Shown piece after piece: positions 37,907-46,735 of a stretch of DNA of 64,000 bases (the first letter of the stretch is position 1; each line of letters begins with the position of its first letter). This stretch comes from Sphingobium sp. BYY-5 (lineage in GTDB: Bacteria; Pseudomonadota; Alphaproteobacteria; Sphingomonadales; Sphingomonadaceae): the NCBI RefSeq assembly GCF_022758885.1, contig NZ_JALEBH010000001.1:1612001-1676000 (forward strand), read 5' to 3'. The position numbers were made by a program, and so were the translations under genes. Below the pieces are notes generated by a model. It worked only from the letters and a program-made list of their open reading frames with translations. It had not been told where the DNA came from and made no database searches.

Positions 37907-38931
37907 GCCGCCTTTCCTTTCGCAAGGCCGGCGAGGCCCTGTGGCAACAGGGTAACGACGAAGATGAAAAGCGCGCCCATCAGATAGAGCCAGAGTTCGG
38001 GGAAGGCGCTGGACACCGCGTCGCGCGCGAAGTTGACCAGCAGCGCGCCGACGATCGCGCCCGCCAGACTGTAGCGCCCGCCGATCGCGACCCACACGAC
38101 CATCTCGATCGAGGGGACGACACCGATCAAGGCGGGTGAGACGACCCCGGCGTGAAGGGTGAAGAGCGCGCCGCCGATGCCCGCCAGCATCGCGGCTATG
38201 GCGAAAGCGACGACCTTGAACGGCGTCGGGCTGTAGCCGAGGAAGCGGACGCGATTCTCGCCGTCGCGCGCGGCGCGCAGCAATATGCCAAAGCGCGAGG
38301 CGAGCAGCCAGCGCAGGCCGATGAAGGCCACGCATAGGATCGCCAGCGTCACCCAGTAGAGCACCGGTCCCGTTCCGGGGCTGGAAAGGCCGAAGCCGAA
38401 GACGGACGTGAAATCGGTCAGGCCGTTGAAGCCGCCGGTCACGTCCTGCCGACTGATGATGAGGGTGGAGAAGGCGAGCGCCAGCGCCTGTGTAATCAGC
38501 GCGAAATAGGTGCCACCGACGCGGCGGTGGAACACGGCCCAGGAAAAGAGCGCGCCCGCCAGCGTCGGCACGATCAGGATCGCCGCGATGGTGAAGGCTG
38601 GGCTGGTGAAGGGTTCCCACCAGAGGGGCAGGCTTTCCCGCCCGCTCCACAGCATGAAGTCGGGAATCTGCCCTTGCGGCAGGTCCGCCAGCTTCATATG
38701 GATGGCGATGGCATAGCCGCCCAGGCCGAAGAACACGCCCTGCCCCAGGCTCAATATGCCGCCATGCCCCCAGATCAGCACCAGCCCGAGGGCGAGGATG
38801 CCCATCGCCATGAAGCGGGCGAGCAGGTTGAGATCATAGGAGGACAGCGCGAAAGGCGCGACCAACCCAAGCGCCAGCAACAGCCAGGGCAGGATCGGTT
38901 TCAAAGGGTCAAGGCGGGACAAATCAGGCAT
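37903..38931 (-). CDS. urtC: urea-type ABC transporter permease UrtC
   Basis: 342 residues, eight to ten membrane segments. The conserved permease motifs are LVLIWGHGGILSLGQGVFFGLGGYA, SRFGILLRAARDGENRVRFLGYSP and EMVVWVAIGGRYSLAGAIVGA. FLGYSP and the DGENRVRFLG segment are UrtC-like. It forms the channel with UrtB. Confidence 0.92.
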   Translation of the reverse strand: MPDLSRLDPLKPILPWLLLALGLVAPFALSSYDLNLLARFMAMGILALGLVLIWGHGGILSLGQGVFFGLGGYAIAIHMKLADLPQGQIPDFMLWSGRESLPLWWEPFTSPAFTIAAILIVPTLAGALFSWAVFHRRVGGTYFALITQALALAFSTLIISRQDVTGGFNGLTDFTSVFGFGLSSPGTGPVLYWVTLAILCVAFIGLRWLLASRFGILLRAARDGENRVRFLGYSPTPFKVVAFAIAAMLAGIGGALFTLHAGVVSPALIGVVPSIEMVVWVAIGGRYSLAGAIVGALLVNFARDAVSSAFPELWLYLMGALFIFVVTLLPQGLAGLAKGKAA

Positions 38932-39811
38932 CGAGTTGGCGGGTCTTTACGGCGACGACACCCTGCGGGCGCACCTGGATGAAGAGGATGACGAAAACGA
39001 GCAGCAGCATCTGGGCGACGCTGACATCGACGAAAATCTGCGCCAGCGCGGCGAAGAGGCCAAGGATGATCGCGGACGCCGTGGTGCCGACGATACTGCC
39101 CAGGCCACCCATCACAACGACGAGGAAGGCGGGGATGATATAGCTTTGCCCGACATTGGGGGTGACGGGGCCGAGCAGCGCCAGCATCACGCCCGCCAGC
39201 CCCGCGACGCCGGAGCCGAGGCAGAAGACGGTAAAGTCCACCCGCCTGACGCCGACGCCCACGGCCGACGCCATCATCCGGTCCTGGTTCACCGCACGGA
39301 CCAGCAGGCCGATACGGGTCTTCAGGAGCAGCAGGGCGAGCGCGCCCAGCACCAGCGCGGCGATCAGGATGATGAAGAGGCGCGCCGAAGGCAGGGTGAT
39401 GCCCGCCAGCGTGAAGCTGCCTGACAGCCATTCGGGCGCGCGCACCTCCACGCCGATCGCGCCGAACAGGTCACGGGCGCCCTGTTGCAGGATCAGGCTG
39501 ACACCCCAGGTCGCGAGCAAGGTGTCGAGCGGGCGAGCAGACAGGCGGCGGATCAGCGTGGACTGGATAAGCCCCCCCATCGCCGCCGCGCCGATAAAGG
39601 CGACCGGGATGGCGAGAATGATGCCCAAAGCGCCCGGCACCACCAGCAACGTCATCCAGGCGAGATAGCCGCCCAGCATCAGCATCTCGCCATGCGCCAT
39701 GTTGATGACGCGCATCAGGCCAAAGGACAGCGCGAGGCCCAGCGCGGCTAGCAGGTACAGCGAGGCCAGCGAAGCGCCGTTGAAGAGCTGGTTGAGGAAA
39801 AGGGCGTCCAT
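38924..39811 (-). CDS. urtB: urea-type ABC transporter permease UrtB
   Basis: 295 residues, LivH type, about eight membrane segments: LALSFGLMRVINMAHGEMLMLGGYLAW, TLLATWGVSLILQQGARDLFGAIGVEV, AVNQDRMMASAVGV and VMGGLGSIVGTTASA. The DLFGAIGVEVRAPEWL region is typical of UrtB. It lacks the extra N-terminal domain present in some longer UrtB proteins. ATG at 39811 is supported by similarity of MDALFLNQLFNGASLAS to family starts. Confidence 0.91.
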   Translation of the reverse strand: MDALFLNQLFNGASLASLYLLAALGLALSFGLMRVINMAHGEMLMLGGYLAWMTLLVVPGALGIILAIPVAFIGAAAMGGLIQSTLIRRLSARPLDTLLATWGVSLILQQGARDLFGAIGVEVRAPEWLSGSFTLAGITLPSARLFIILIAALVLGALALLLLKTRIGLLVRAVNQDRMMASAVGVGVRRVDFTVFCLGSGVAGLAGVMLALLGPVTPNVGQSYIIPAFLVVVMGGLGSIVGTTASAIILGLFAALAQIFVDVSVAQMLLLVFVILFIQVRPQGVVAVKTRQLDA

Positions 39812-39823
39812 AAATCTACCTAT

Positions 39824-39922
39824 TCCCCTCCCTTTCAAGGGAGGGGTTAGGGGTGGGTAGCCTCCGTAGGAGGCTCGCTGCGCTCACCACCCACCCCCGG
39901 CCCCTCCCTGGAAGGGAGGGGA
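39824..39922. repeat. palindromic repeat between urtA and urtB
   Basis: TCCCCTCCCTTTCAAGGGAGGGG at the left, GGGTGG...CCACCC in the middle and CCCCTCCCTGGAAGGGAGGGG at the right give a large hairpin. Inside an operon it may reduce expression of urtBCDE relative to urtA. Confidence 0.82.
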
Positions 39923-39940
39923 GTAAGAAGCGGCCCGCCC

Positions 39941-41152
39941 TCAAAGCCTGCAACTCTTGCCCGGAAACGCCAGCGCGTCATAAGGCTCCGGCGCGATGTC
40001 CTTGCCGCTGTCGGCAATGATCTCGAACTGGCCGTCGGCCTTCAGCTTGCCGATATAGGCCTTCTGCACCAGGCTCTGGTTGGCGGCGAAGCTAACCTTG
40101 CCCATCGGCGTGTCGAAACCGCCCAGCGACGCCGCCGCCTTGCGCACGGCATCGGGATCGAAGCTTTTCGCCTTCTCGACCGCCGCCTTCCACGCATAGA
40201 CGTCGAGATAGCCGTGGACCATCGGGTCGGTGATCGCGGCGTCCTTGCCGAACTTCGCCTTGTAGGCGGCGATGAACTTGCTGTTCGCATCGCTCGGCAG
40301 GCTCTGGAAATAGTTCCAGGCGGCGTAACTGCCCTCGACCAGGCCCGCGCCCATCGCCTGCGCTTCCTGCTCGCCGATCGAGAAGGACATGACCGGCAGC
40401 GTCTTGGGGCTGATGCCCGCGGCTTGGAGTTGCTTGAAGAAGGCGACGTTGCTGTCGCCGTTCAGCGTGTTGATGATGATGGCGGGCTTGGCTTGGCTGA
40501 TCTTCGCGATCACGCCGGAAAAGTCGGTGCCGCCCAAAGGCACATAGGCCTCGCCCAGCACCTTCATCCCGTCCTTCTCGATATGCTTTTTCAGGATCAG
40601 GTTGGCGGTGCGGGGATAGACGTAATCAGACCCGACCAGGAAATAGCTCTTATAACCCTGCTTCACCGCCCATTCGAGCGCGGGCAGCGCCTGCTGGTTG
40701 GGCTGGGCGCCCGAATACATGATGTTGGGCGAACATTCATTGCCCTCGAACTGCACCGGATACCAGAGCAGGTTCTTGGTGCGCTCGAATACCGGCAGCA
40801 TCGCCTTGCGGCTGGCGGAGGTCCAGCCGCCGAACACGGTCGACACGCCGTCGCTCTCGATCAGCTTCGACGCCTTCTGCGCGAAGGTGGAGGGATCGGA
40901 TGCGCCATCTTCCACCAGCGCATTGATCTTCTTGCCCATGACTCCGCCGGTCGCGTTGATCTCCTCGATCGCCAGCATTTCGGCATTCTTCACCGTGATT
41001 TCGCTGATCGCCATCGTGCCGGTCAGCGACTGGAGCACGCCCACCGACACACTGTCGCCCGTCGGTGTATTCGAACCGCCGCCGCCCGAACAGGCGGTCA
41101 GCGCCAGAGCGCAGGAGGCGGTGGCAAGCATAAGCAGCCTGGAACGGATCAT
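39941..41152 (-). CDS. urtA: urea-type ABC transporter substrate-binding lipoprotein UrtA
   Basis: 403 residues. The N-terminus MIRSRLLMLATASCALALTAC is a lipoprotein signal, so UrtA is tethered to the periplasmic face of the membrane. VSVGVLQSLTGTMAISE, FGGWTSASRKAMLPVFE, NLLWYPVQFEGNECSPNI and YSGAQPNQQALPALEW are UrtA signatures. ATG at 41152 has GGGAG about ten bases upstream. Urea is the expected ligand for the family; a related amide or guanidino compound cannot be excluded. A motif shared with qhpA and the ureohydrolase operon lies about 97 bases upstream. Confidence 0.92.
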   Translation of the reverse strand: MIRSRLLMLATASCALALTACSGGGGSNTPTGDSVSVGVLQSLTGTMAISEITVKNAEMLAIEEINATGGVMGKKINALVEDGASDPSTFAQKASKLIESDGVSTVFGGWTSASRKAMLPVFERTKNLLWYPVQFEGNECSPNIMYSGAQPNQQALPALEWAVKQGYKSYFLVGSDYVYPRTANLILKKHIEKDGMKVLGEAYVPLGGTDFSGVIAKISQAKPAIIINTLNGDSNVAFFKQLQAAGISPKTLPVMSFSIGEQEAQAMGAGLVEGSYAAWNYFQSLPSDANSKFIAAYKAKFGKDAAITDPMVHGYLDVYAWKAAVEKAKSFDPDAVRKAAASLGGFDTPMGKVSFAANQSLVQKAYIGKLKADGQFEIIADSGKDIAPEPYDALAFPGKSCRL

Positions 41153-41237
41153 GATGTGAAGATCTCCCATGGCAGGCCATGTGGCGGCGCTGCGGCAATT
41201 CGGTCGCTCAAAGGCTATGGAAAGCCCGCAAGCCCCC

Positions 41238-41260
41238 GTATGCGTCATTTGACGTAGGCC
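41238..41260 (-). promoter_or_regulatory. shared TACGTCA motif upstream of urtA
   Basis: On the minus strand this reads GGCCTACGTCAAATGACGCA, about 97 bases before the urtA start. The core CGTCA-TT-TGACG is an inverted repeat, so it may also serve the divergent PpiC gene (start 41292). The 13-mer CATTTGACGTAGG is identical to part of the element at 55909-55926. Confidence 0.65.
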
Positions 41261-41291
41261 AAGGTCAGCCGCTTCCCCGTAAAAATGCCGC

Positions 41292-42134
41292 ATGAACATA
41301 GCGGCAGCGACCAGGACCATGATGTCAGGACAGCGCATCCATCCGATGCGGCTGGCGGGCCGGATCGTCCGCGATCCGCTGTTCGCCTTTCTGGCTGTCG
41401 GCGTTGCGCTGTTCGGCGGTTATCAGATCGTCCAGCGGCTGGAAAAGCCGCCCATCCTCTTCACGCCGGAGATCGAGCAGGCGCAGGTCGCCGATTTCGA
41501 GACGCTGACCGGGCGCAAGGCCACCGCTACCGACCGCGCCAGGCTGAAAGCCGACTATATCGCCGAGGAACTGCTGTTCCGCGAAGCGATCGATCGCAAC
41601 ATGCACCTGACCGATGGCGAGACGCGCAAGCGGCTGGTGGACAAGGTCCGCTACCTGATCGCCGGCGCTCCGCCCGAACCGAGCGAGGAACAGTTGGTCA
41701 ATCATTATGCGGATCATCTGGACCTCTACCGCGCCGAGCCGCGCACCAGCTTCACCCAGATTTTCCGCCAGCAGGAACCCGCCGATGCGGCGCTGTTGCG
41801 CGCGCAACTGAACGCTGGTCAGGCGATCGGCGGCGATGATTTCTGGCTGGGCCGCGATTTCCCCCGCTATGGCGATTCGATGGTGCGCGGCATTTTCGGC
41901 CAGCCCTTCGTCGATGCGCTGAAAGACGCGCCCGAAGGCCGCTGGATCGGCCCGATCCAGTCCCCGCGCGGCTGGCATTTCGTCCGGAAGAGCGAACGTA
42001 TCGCATCCGCCATGATCCCCTTCCCCGCGATCAAGGATCAGGTGCGCCAGGATTATATGATCGCCCACAGCAATGCCGCGATTGAGCAGGCGGTCGGCAA
42101 GCTCAAGGAGAAGTTCGATGTGGTGGAAGACTAG
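41292..42134 (+). CDS. PpiC/SurA-type peptidyl-prolyl isomerase with a membrane anchor
   Basis: 280 residues. One N-terminal membrane segment (DPLFAFLAVGVALFGGYQIV) is followed by a helical chaperone region (ADFETLTGRKATATDRARLKADYIAEELLFREAID) and a parvulin-like domain (TSFTQIFRQQEP...FVDALKDAPEGRWIGPIQSPRGWHFVRKSER). It likely helps fold exported proteins. Divergent from urtA; downstream is the HupE gene. The pair could assist secreted metalloproteins of this locus; that is inference. Confidence 0.85.
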   Translation: MNIAAATRTMMSGQRIHPMRLAGRIVRDPLFAFLAVGVALFGGYQIVQRLEKPPILFTPEIEQAQVADFETLTGRKATATDRARLKADYIAEELLFREAIDRNMHLTDGETRKRLVDKVRYLIAGAPPEPSEEQLVNHYADHLDLYRAEPRTSFTQIFRQQEPADAALLRAQLNAGQAIGGDDFWLGRDFPRYGDSMVRGIFGQPFVDALKDAPEGRWIGPIQSPRGWHFVRKSERIASAMIPFPAIKDQVRQDYMIAHSNAAIEQAVGKLKEKFDVVED

Positions 42135-43251
42135 GCTCAGTTTCTTGCAGACGGAAGCATGGTGTTCCCCGGCGGAAGCCGGGGTCCAGTTTCGACCGCA
42201 GAACTGGACCCCGGCCTTCGCCGGGGAACATGCCAATCAAGACAAGATATGGTCCAGACTCTGCTTTGGACTCGCCTCCCTCCTGCTCGCGCTCGCCATG
42301 CTGTTGCCGGGGACGGCGATGGCCGACATCTTCCTGTCCGCCGACTTCGCCCTGACCCGCGGCGAAGACCCGAACACATATGAATTCACCGCCGCCGTGC
42401 CGGAAGCCGTCGGCCAGCCCGCGCCGATCACCCTGCCCGACGGCTGCCGCCAGAGCGGCATGAGCCGCCAGACCAGCGGCGGCCGCGCCCAATATGCCTA
42501 TGAACTGGCCTGCGACCGCCCATTCGCTGCCGGCGACATGATCCAGACGCCTTGGAAGGCGGACGGCGGACGTTTCGTCACCAATGTCATGGGCGCGCAG
42601 ATCGACCGCAGCCTGACCGGCGACGCCAGGGGCATATCCGTGCCGGTCGGCGAAACCATGGCGCAAGCGCGACCGATCTCCCGCATCGCACCGGAATTTC
42701 TGCAACAGGGCGTGCTGCATATCTGGCTGGGCTGGGATCACCTCGCCTTCGTCCTTTGCCTGGCGCTGCTGGCGCGCGGGCGGCAATTGCTCTGGCTGGT
42801 GAGCGCCTTCACCGCCGGCCATTCCATCTCGCTGGCCGTCGCCTTCTTCGAACTGGTGCGCGTGCCGGTGCCGCCGGTCGAGGCCGCCATTGCCCTGTCC
42901 ATCGCCTTCATGGCGCGGGAAGCCCTGCTGGTCGACAAGGGGGAACAGGCCTTCGCCTTCAACCGGCAACTGATCGTCGTGTCGCTGTTCGGCCTGCTCC
43001 ATGGGCTGGGCTTCGCGACGGCGCTGGGCGAACTGGGCGTGCAGGCGGGCGAGAAGCTGCCGGCGCTGGTCTTCTTCAATATCGGCGTGGAAACGGGGCA
43101 ATTGCTGTTCGTCGGGGCGATCATGGCGACGCTGGCGGGGTTGCGCGCCGTGTCGCTGGCCACGCCAGTCCGCGCCGCCGCGCTCTACGCCGTGGGCGCG
43201 ATCGGCTGTTTCTGGATGGTCGAGCGGGTGATGGGGTTCGGGATCGCCTGA
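42118..43251 (+). CDS. HupE/UreJ family membrane protein with a REP-encoded N-terminal leader
   Basis: 377 residues from the ATG at 42118, or 368 from the TTG at 42145. The signal peptide (FGLASLLLALAMLLPGTAMA) does not start until about residue 42. The 24 residues before it (CSPAEAGVQFRP...) are encoded by a class D palindrome, and I find no ATG, GTG or TTG between the repeat and the signal. A periplasmic domain follows, then six to seven helices of the HupE/UreJ fold (HIWLGWDHLAFVLCLALLARG, TAGHSISLAVAFF, GLLHGLGFATALGELG). Some relatives carry nickel; the role here is unproven. Confidence 0.82.
   Translation: MWWKTRLSFLQTEAWCSPAEAGVQFRPQNWTPAFAGEHANQDKIWSRLCFGLASLLLALAMLLPGTAMADIFLSADFALTRGEDPNTYEFTAAVPEAVGQPAPITLPDGCRQSGMSRQTSGGRAQYAYELACDRPFAAGDMIQTPWKADGGRFVTNVMGAQIDRSLTGDARGISVPVGETMAQARPISRIAPEFLQQGVLHIWLGWDHLAFVLCLALLARGRQLLWLVSAFTAGHSISLAVAFFELVRVPVPPVEAAIALSIAFMAREALLVDKGEQAFAFNRQLIVVSLFGLLHGLGFATALGELGVQAGEKLPALVFFNIGVETGQLLFVGAIMATLAGLRAVSLATPVRAAALYAVGAIGCFWMVERVMGFGIA
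42163..42230. repeat. class D palindrome overlapping the HupE 5' end
   Basis: TGTTCCCCGGCGGAAGCCGG... pairs with ...CCGGCCTTCGCCGGGGAACA: arms of 29 bases with a ten-base loop. It is read in frame in front of the HupE signal peptide. Confidence 0.88.
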
Positions 43252-43886
43252 CCCAGATAGCGGGCGATTTCCGGTCGCCCGCCGCGGGCCAGCAGGCCGC
43301 TCATATTCGCGACAGCGAAACTGACACCTTGAAGATTGCGCCGCTGCGGCACACCGGGGATCGGCCGGGGGTGGCCGGAGGCATGGAACAGGCCATCCCG
43401 CACTTCATAATGGTCGCGCGGGCAATCCCAGTCCAGCGACACGCCCAGCACCTGGCGCAGGCTGCCCGGATAACAGGGCGCGCCCTCCGCCTCATGCGCA
43501 GCGACGATCAGCACGCCTGCCGCCTGCGCCCGGTCGGCCGCTTGCGCAAACAGGTCACGATGCGCCGGGTTCATGCTACCAAGGCTGAGGTTGATAAGAT
43601 CGACCCGCGCCTCGATCGCCCAGTCGATCGCGCTCACCAGCGCCCGCGCGGTCGTGCGCAGCGCATCATGGAAAACCCGGATCGGCAGGCACAATACGTC
43701 CGGCGCCTGGTCCTGGATCGCAGCGGTGACGGCGGTGCCGTGGCCGAGGCGATCGCCGCTGTCCATGTCGTTGACGGAGCCGTCCCCGGCAATGGCGATC
43801 CCCGGCAGCAGCCGCGCGGCATCGATATGTGGATGCGCCGGATGCACGCCACTGTCGATGACGGCGATGCGGATGGGGTCAGGCAT
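43185..43886 (-). CDS. qhpE: QhpE-type subtilisin-like protease of the amine dehydrogenase operon
   Basis: 233 residues, a minimal S8 domain without signal peptide. Catalytic residues are Asp11 (AVIDSGVHPAH), His49 (RLGHGTAV) and Ser189 (GVSFAVANM, replacing GTSxAxP). In quinohemoprotein amine dehydrogenase (QHNDH) operons this cytoplasmic protease removes the leader of the QhpC gamma subunit before export. It overlaps qhpF by eight bases. Its 3' end overlaps the convergent HupE gene by 67 bases. Confidence 0.88.
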   Translation of the reverse strand: MPDPIRIAVIDSGVHPAHPHIDAARLLPGIAIAGDGSVNDMDSGDRLGHGTAVTAAIQDQAPDVLCLPIRVFHDALRTTARALVSAIDWAIEARVDLINLSLGSMNPAHRDLFAQAADRAQAAGVLIVAAHEAEGAPCYPGSLRQVLGVSLDWDCPRDHYEVRDGLFHASGHPRPIPGVPQRRNLQGVSFAVANMSGLLARGGRPEIARYLGQAIPNPITRSTIQKQPIAPTA

Positions 43887-45582
43887 GAACCACCTCTGCC
43901 CGCAGCGTCATTTCCGCTCGCCCCTGCTCCAGCCGGACGATACAGTCCGCCATCTTTGCCAGCATCGGCTTGTGGGTGATGACGATGATCGTCGCATCGG
44001 GCAGCGCCCCGCGCAACCGCCCGGCCACAAGCTGTTCGGTCTCGCCATCCAGCGCCGATGTCGGTTCATCGAGGATCAGGATGCTCGGCCGCCGCAGCAG
44101 CGCGCGCGCCAGCACGACGCGCTGCCGCTCGCCCGCCGACAGGGCCATGCCGCGTTCACCCGCGCGCGTCTCATAGCCATCCGGTAATTTGGCGATGAAG
44201 CCGTCCAGCCCCGCCGCATGGGCCGCCACCTTGATCTGCGCTTGCGTCACGTCCGGCATGGCAAAGCCGATGTTCGCCGCGATCGTATCGTTGAACAGAT
44301 AGGGCGCCTGATCGACCAGGATGATCTCCCGCCGCAGATCGTCCAGCCGATAGACACGCAGATCGCGGCCGTCGATCAGGATGCGCCCGCTATCGGGATC
44401 GAGATAGCGCACCATCAGGTCGGCCATGGTGGATTTGCCCGCGCCGCTGGGACCCAGGATGGCGCACAGGCTGCCCGGTGCGATCGCCAGGTCGACGTCG
44501 CGCAGCACCGCGTCGCGATCATAGCGCATCGCGACGCGCTCGAAGCGCAATTCCCCGGCACGCGCCAACGGCACGGCGTCGGCACGCTCCATCACATCGG
44601 GCTTTGTGTCGAACAGTTCGAAGATACGCCCCAGCGACACCCGCGCCGACGCCAGTCCCGACGTCAGCCCCATCAGCGTCTGGATCGGCGAGAGCAGCCG
44701 CATATGATAGGTCATGAAGGCGACCAGCGTGCCGATGCTCATGCCGTCCTCTATGATCCGCCAGCCGCCATAGAGGATCACCGCCGATGTCGCCGCCGTC
44801 ATCAGCGTGCCGGGCAGCGCGCCGGTCATGAAGGAGGCGACCTGCATCCGCAGCATCGACGCCACGAAGGCGTCGTTCTTCGCCTTGAACCGTCCCACCT
44901 CATGCTCGCCCGCGCGCAGGGAGGCGATGACCCGCATCCCCATCACCGTGTCGACCAGCAGGCTGCCCAGGTCCGCGCCCCGCTCCCGCATGTCGCGGGT
45001 CAGCGCGGTCAGGCGGCGCTGATAATAAGCGAAAGTCGCCAGGCTCGCCGGCACCAGCACCACGCTGACCAGGAACAGCCGCCAGTCGAGCCAGAGCATC
45101 ATCGCGACGCAGCCGACGAAGAACAGCAGGTTGCTGACCACCGACAACAAGGTATCGGACGCGATCCGCTGCACGTCGCTGACGTCACTGTTCATTCGGG
45201 AAATGAGGTCGCCCAGCCGGAAGCTGCCATAGAAGCGCGGCGACAGGGTCTGGAGGTGCCGCAGCAAGGCCGCGCGAATGTCATAGAGCATCGCGGCGGA
45301 GAGTGCGACATAGCGATAGCTGGCGAGGATGTTGACGCCGAACCCGGCGATGGTGACGCCAATCATGATCGCGGCGATCCGAACCAGCGCCCCCATGTCG
45401 CGCTTGAGCAGCGCCTGATCGATCATCAGCTTGGACAGATAAGGTTGCGCCAGCCCCAGCGCGGTCGAAAGCAGGCTGATCGCCAGCACCACCAGCAGCG
45501 CGCCGCGATAGGGTTTGAGGAAGGGCGCCAGCCGCCGGTAGGTGCGCCAGTCGGCGACGGGCGGCGGGATTGGAGCGGTCAC
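43879..45582 (-). CDS. qhpF: QhpF-type ABC exporter for the gamma subunit
   Basis: 567 residues: six membrane helices (YRGALLVVLAISLLSTALGLAQPYL onward), then an ATPase domain with GPSGAGKSTMADLMV, LSAGERQRVVLARALL and ILILDEPTSALDGE. In the QHNDH system it exports the cross-linked gamma subunit to the periplasm. GTG at 45582 is chosen because GGAAGGGAGAG precedes it; the longer reading (MGPRFRGDDE...) is translated repeat sequence. Confidence 0.9.
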   Translation of the reverse strand: MTAPIPPPVADWRTYRRLAPFLKPYRGALLVVLAISLLSTALGLAQPYLSKLMIDQALLKRDMGALVRIAAIMIGVTIAGFGVNILASYRYVALSAAMLYDIRAALLRHLQTLSPRFYGSFRLGDLISRMNSDVSDVQRIASDTLLSVVSNLLFFVGCVAMMLWLDWRLFLVSVVLVPASLATFAYYQRRLTALTRDMRERGADLGSLLVDTVMGMRVIASLRAGEHEVGRFKAKNDAFVASMLRMQVASFMTGALPGTLMTAATSAVILYGGWRIIEDGMSIGTLVAFMTYHMRLLSPIQTLMGLTSGLASARVSLGRIFELFDTKPDVMERADAVPLARAGELRFERVAMRYDRDAVLRDVDLAIAPGSLCAILGPSGAGKSTMADLMVRYLDPDSGRILIDGRDLRVYRLDDLRREIILVDQAPYLFNDTIAANIGFAMPDVTQAQIKVAAHAAGLDGFIAKLPDGYETRAGERGMALSAGERQRVVLARALLRRPSILILDEPTSALDGETEQLVAGRLRGALPDATIIVITHKPMLAKMADCIVRLEQGRAEMTLRAEVVHA

Positions 45583-45626
45583 GCCGCGTCTCTCCCTTCC
45601 GAGATAGAGAATGCGCAATTTTCTTT

Positions 45627-45715
45627 CGTCGTCCCCGCGAAAGCGTGGACCCAATGCGCCATCGGCACGGCAGCCGCGTGTCGAGACATGGGTTCCCGCT
45701 TTCGCGGGAATGACG
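45627..45715. repeat. class D REP pair between qhpG and qhpF
   Basis: CGTCGTCCCCGCGAAAGCGT at the left and TTCCCGCTTTCGCGGGAATGACG at the right. It occupies the 160-base gap between qhpG and qhpF, the only sizeable gap in the operon, and may lower expression of the two distal genes. Confidence 0.82.
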
Positions 45716-45742
45716 ATCTATGGGCGAAGGACGCTCGAAGGC

Positions 45743-46735
45743 TCACGCCGCCGCCTGCCTTGGCGCCAGGCGAAAACCGTCGAGCCGGAAGCGCGGCTCC
45801 GGCAACTTCGCCAGCAGCCCGGTGCACCAGTGATGCCCCGCCATCAGCGCGTCCTGCTGCGCCCGCCACCAGTCACCCTGACCGCCATTGGCGTAGAACT
45901 GCGCGCAGAGCAGCAAATGCCGCCGCATCGCCGCGATCAGCATGGACTGATAATGGGTCAGCAACGCAGCCCGGTCGCCGCCCTCGGTTATGGCCGTGAC
46001 GACCGCCGCCGCCAATATCGCCTCGCGCACCGATTGCGCGATGCCGTCGCCGCAGATCGGGTCGAAGCCCAAAGCCGCCGTGCCGCACGCCAGCCAGTCC
46101 GTGCCATGCAGCGGCAGATGCAGGCGCGGCGCGGCGAGGAAAGGCGTGGACGCCGTCCCCACACCATCCACCACCGGCGCGATCAACGCGCTCTGCCCCA
46201 GCAGCGCGTCGATCGAACCGCCGACCCCCAGCAGCCAGCCTTCCCCCGCCTCCGCCGGCACCAGGTAGAGCCAGCCGTCTGCCACCGCTTCGATCCGCGC
46301 CTCTTCCGCGCAGGCCGGATCGCGCAGCTTCACCTTCGCCGCCACAGCATCCCGCTCGCCGAAGAAGCGCATTTCCCCCAAGGGCAAAGGTGACGCGGTA
46401 TGGACCGTGAAGTCTGTGGGGCCAACCACCGAATCAGCGACCGCAGGCAAGGCCGCCTGCACGGCTTCTTCCGATGCCAGCGCTGCGCCATGCGGCACGA
46501 CCACCGGCGGGCCGCCCCAGGCGACCACCCGTCGCTTGACGCGCGGGCGGTCGGAAAAAAGGTCCGGCCGATCGAACACGCCGCGGATCAGGCTCAGGGC
46601 CGGATCGCTGAGCATGATGGTCGGCACGGACGGGCGGCGGACTTCCTCGATTGCGACCCGAAGGCCCGCGCTACCCAAGAGATAGGCACATCCTCTGGCG
46701 GCTATGCCGCTGCCCCGGATGGCGATGGTCGTCAT
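45743..46735 (-). CDS. qhpG: QhpG-type FAD-dependent monooxygenase
   Basis: 330 residues. The dinucleotide motif is AIRGSGIAARGCAYLLGSAGLRV. The second FAD motif lies in CGTAALGFDPICGDGIAQSVREAIL, as in tryptophan-halogenase-like flavoproteins. QhpG hydroxylates the tryptophan of QhpC during formation of the cysteine tryptophylquinone cofactor. It overlaps qhpB by four bases. Assignment rests on fold and operon position. Confidence 0.85.
   Translation of the reverse strand: MTTIAIRGSGIAARGCAYLLGSAGLRVAIEEVRRPSVPTIMLSDPALSLIRGVFDRPDLFSDRPRVKRRVVAWGGPPVVVPHGAALASEEAVQAALPAVADSVVGPTDFTVHTASPLPLGEMRFFGERDAVAAKVKLRDPACAEEARIEAVADGWLYLVPAEAGEGWLLGVGGSIDALLGQSALIAPVVDGVGTASTPFLAAPRLHLPLHGTDWLACGTAALGFDPICGDGIAQSVREAILAAAVVTAITEGGDRAALLTHYQSMLIAAMRRHLLLCAQFYANGGQGDWWRAQQDALMAGHHWCTGLLAKLPEPRFRLDGFRLAPRQAAA

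Noticed and set aside
36435..41152. Branched-chain amino acid (Liv) transporter instead of Urt
   Set aside because: The binding protein and ATPases carry Urt-type signatures (GGWTSASRKAMLPVFE, LSHGEKQWLEI, DEPTEGIQP), and the gene order is urtABCDE.
45583..45654. Longer N-terminus for the QhpF transporter (MGPRFRGDDE...)
   Set aside because: These residues are a translated class D repeat. A GTG with a strong ribosome binding site follows at 45582.
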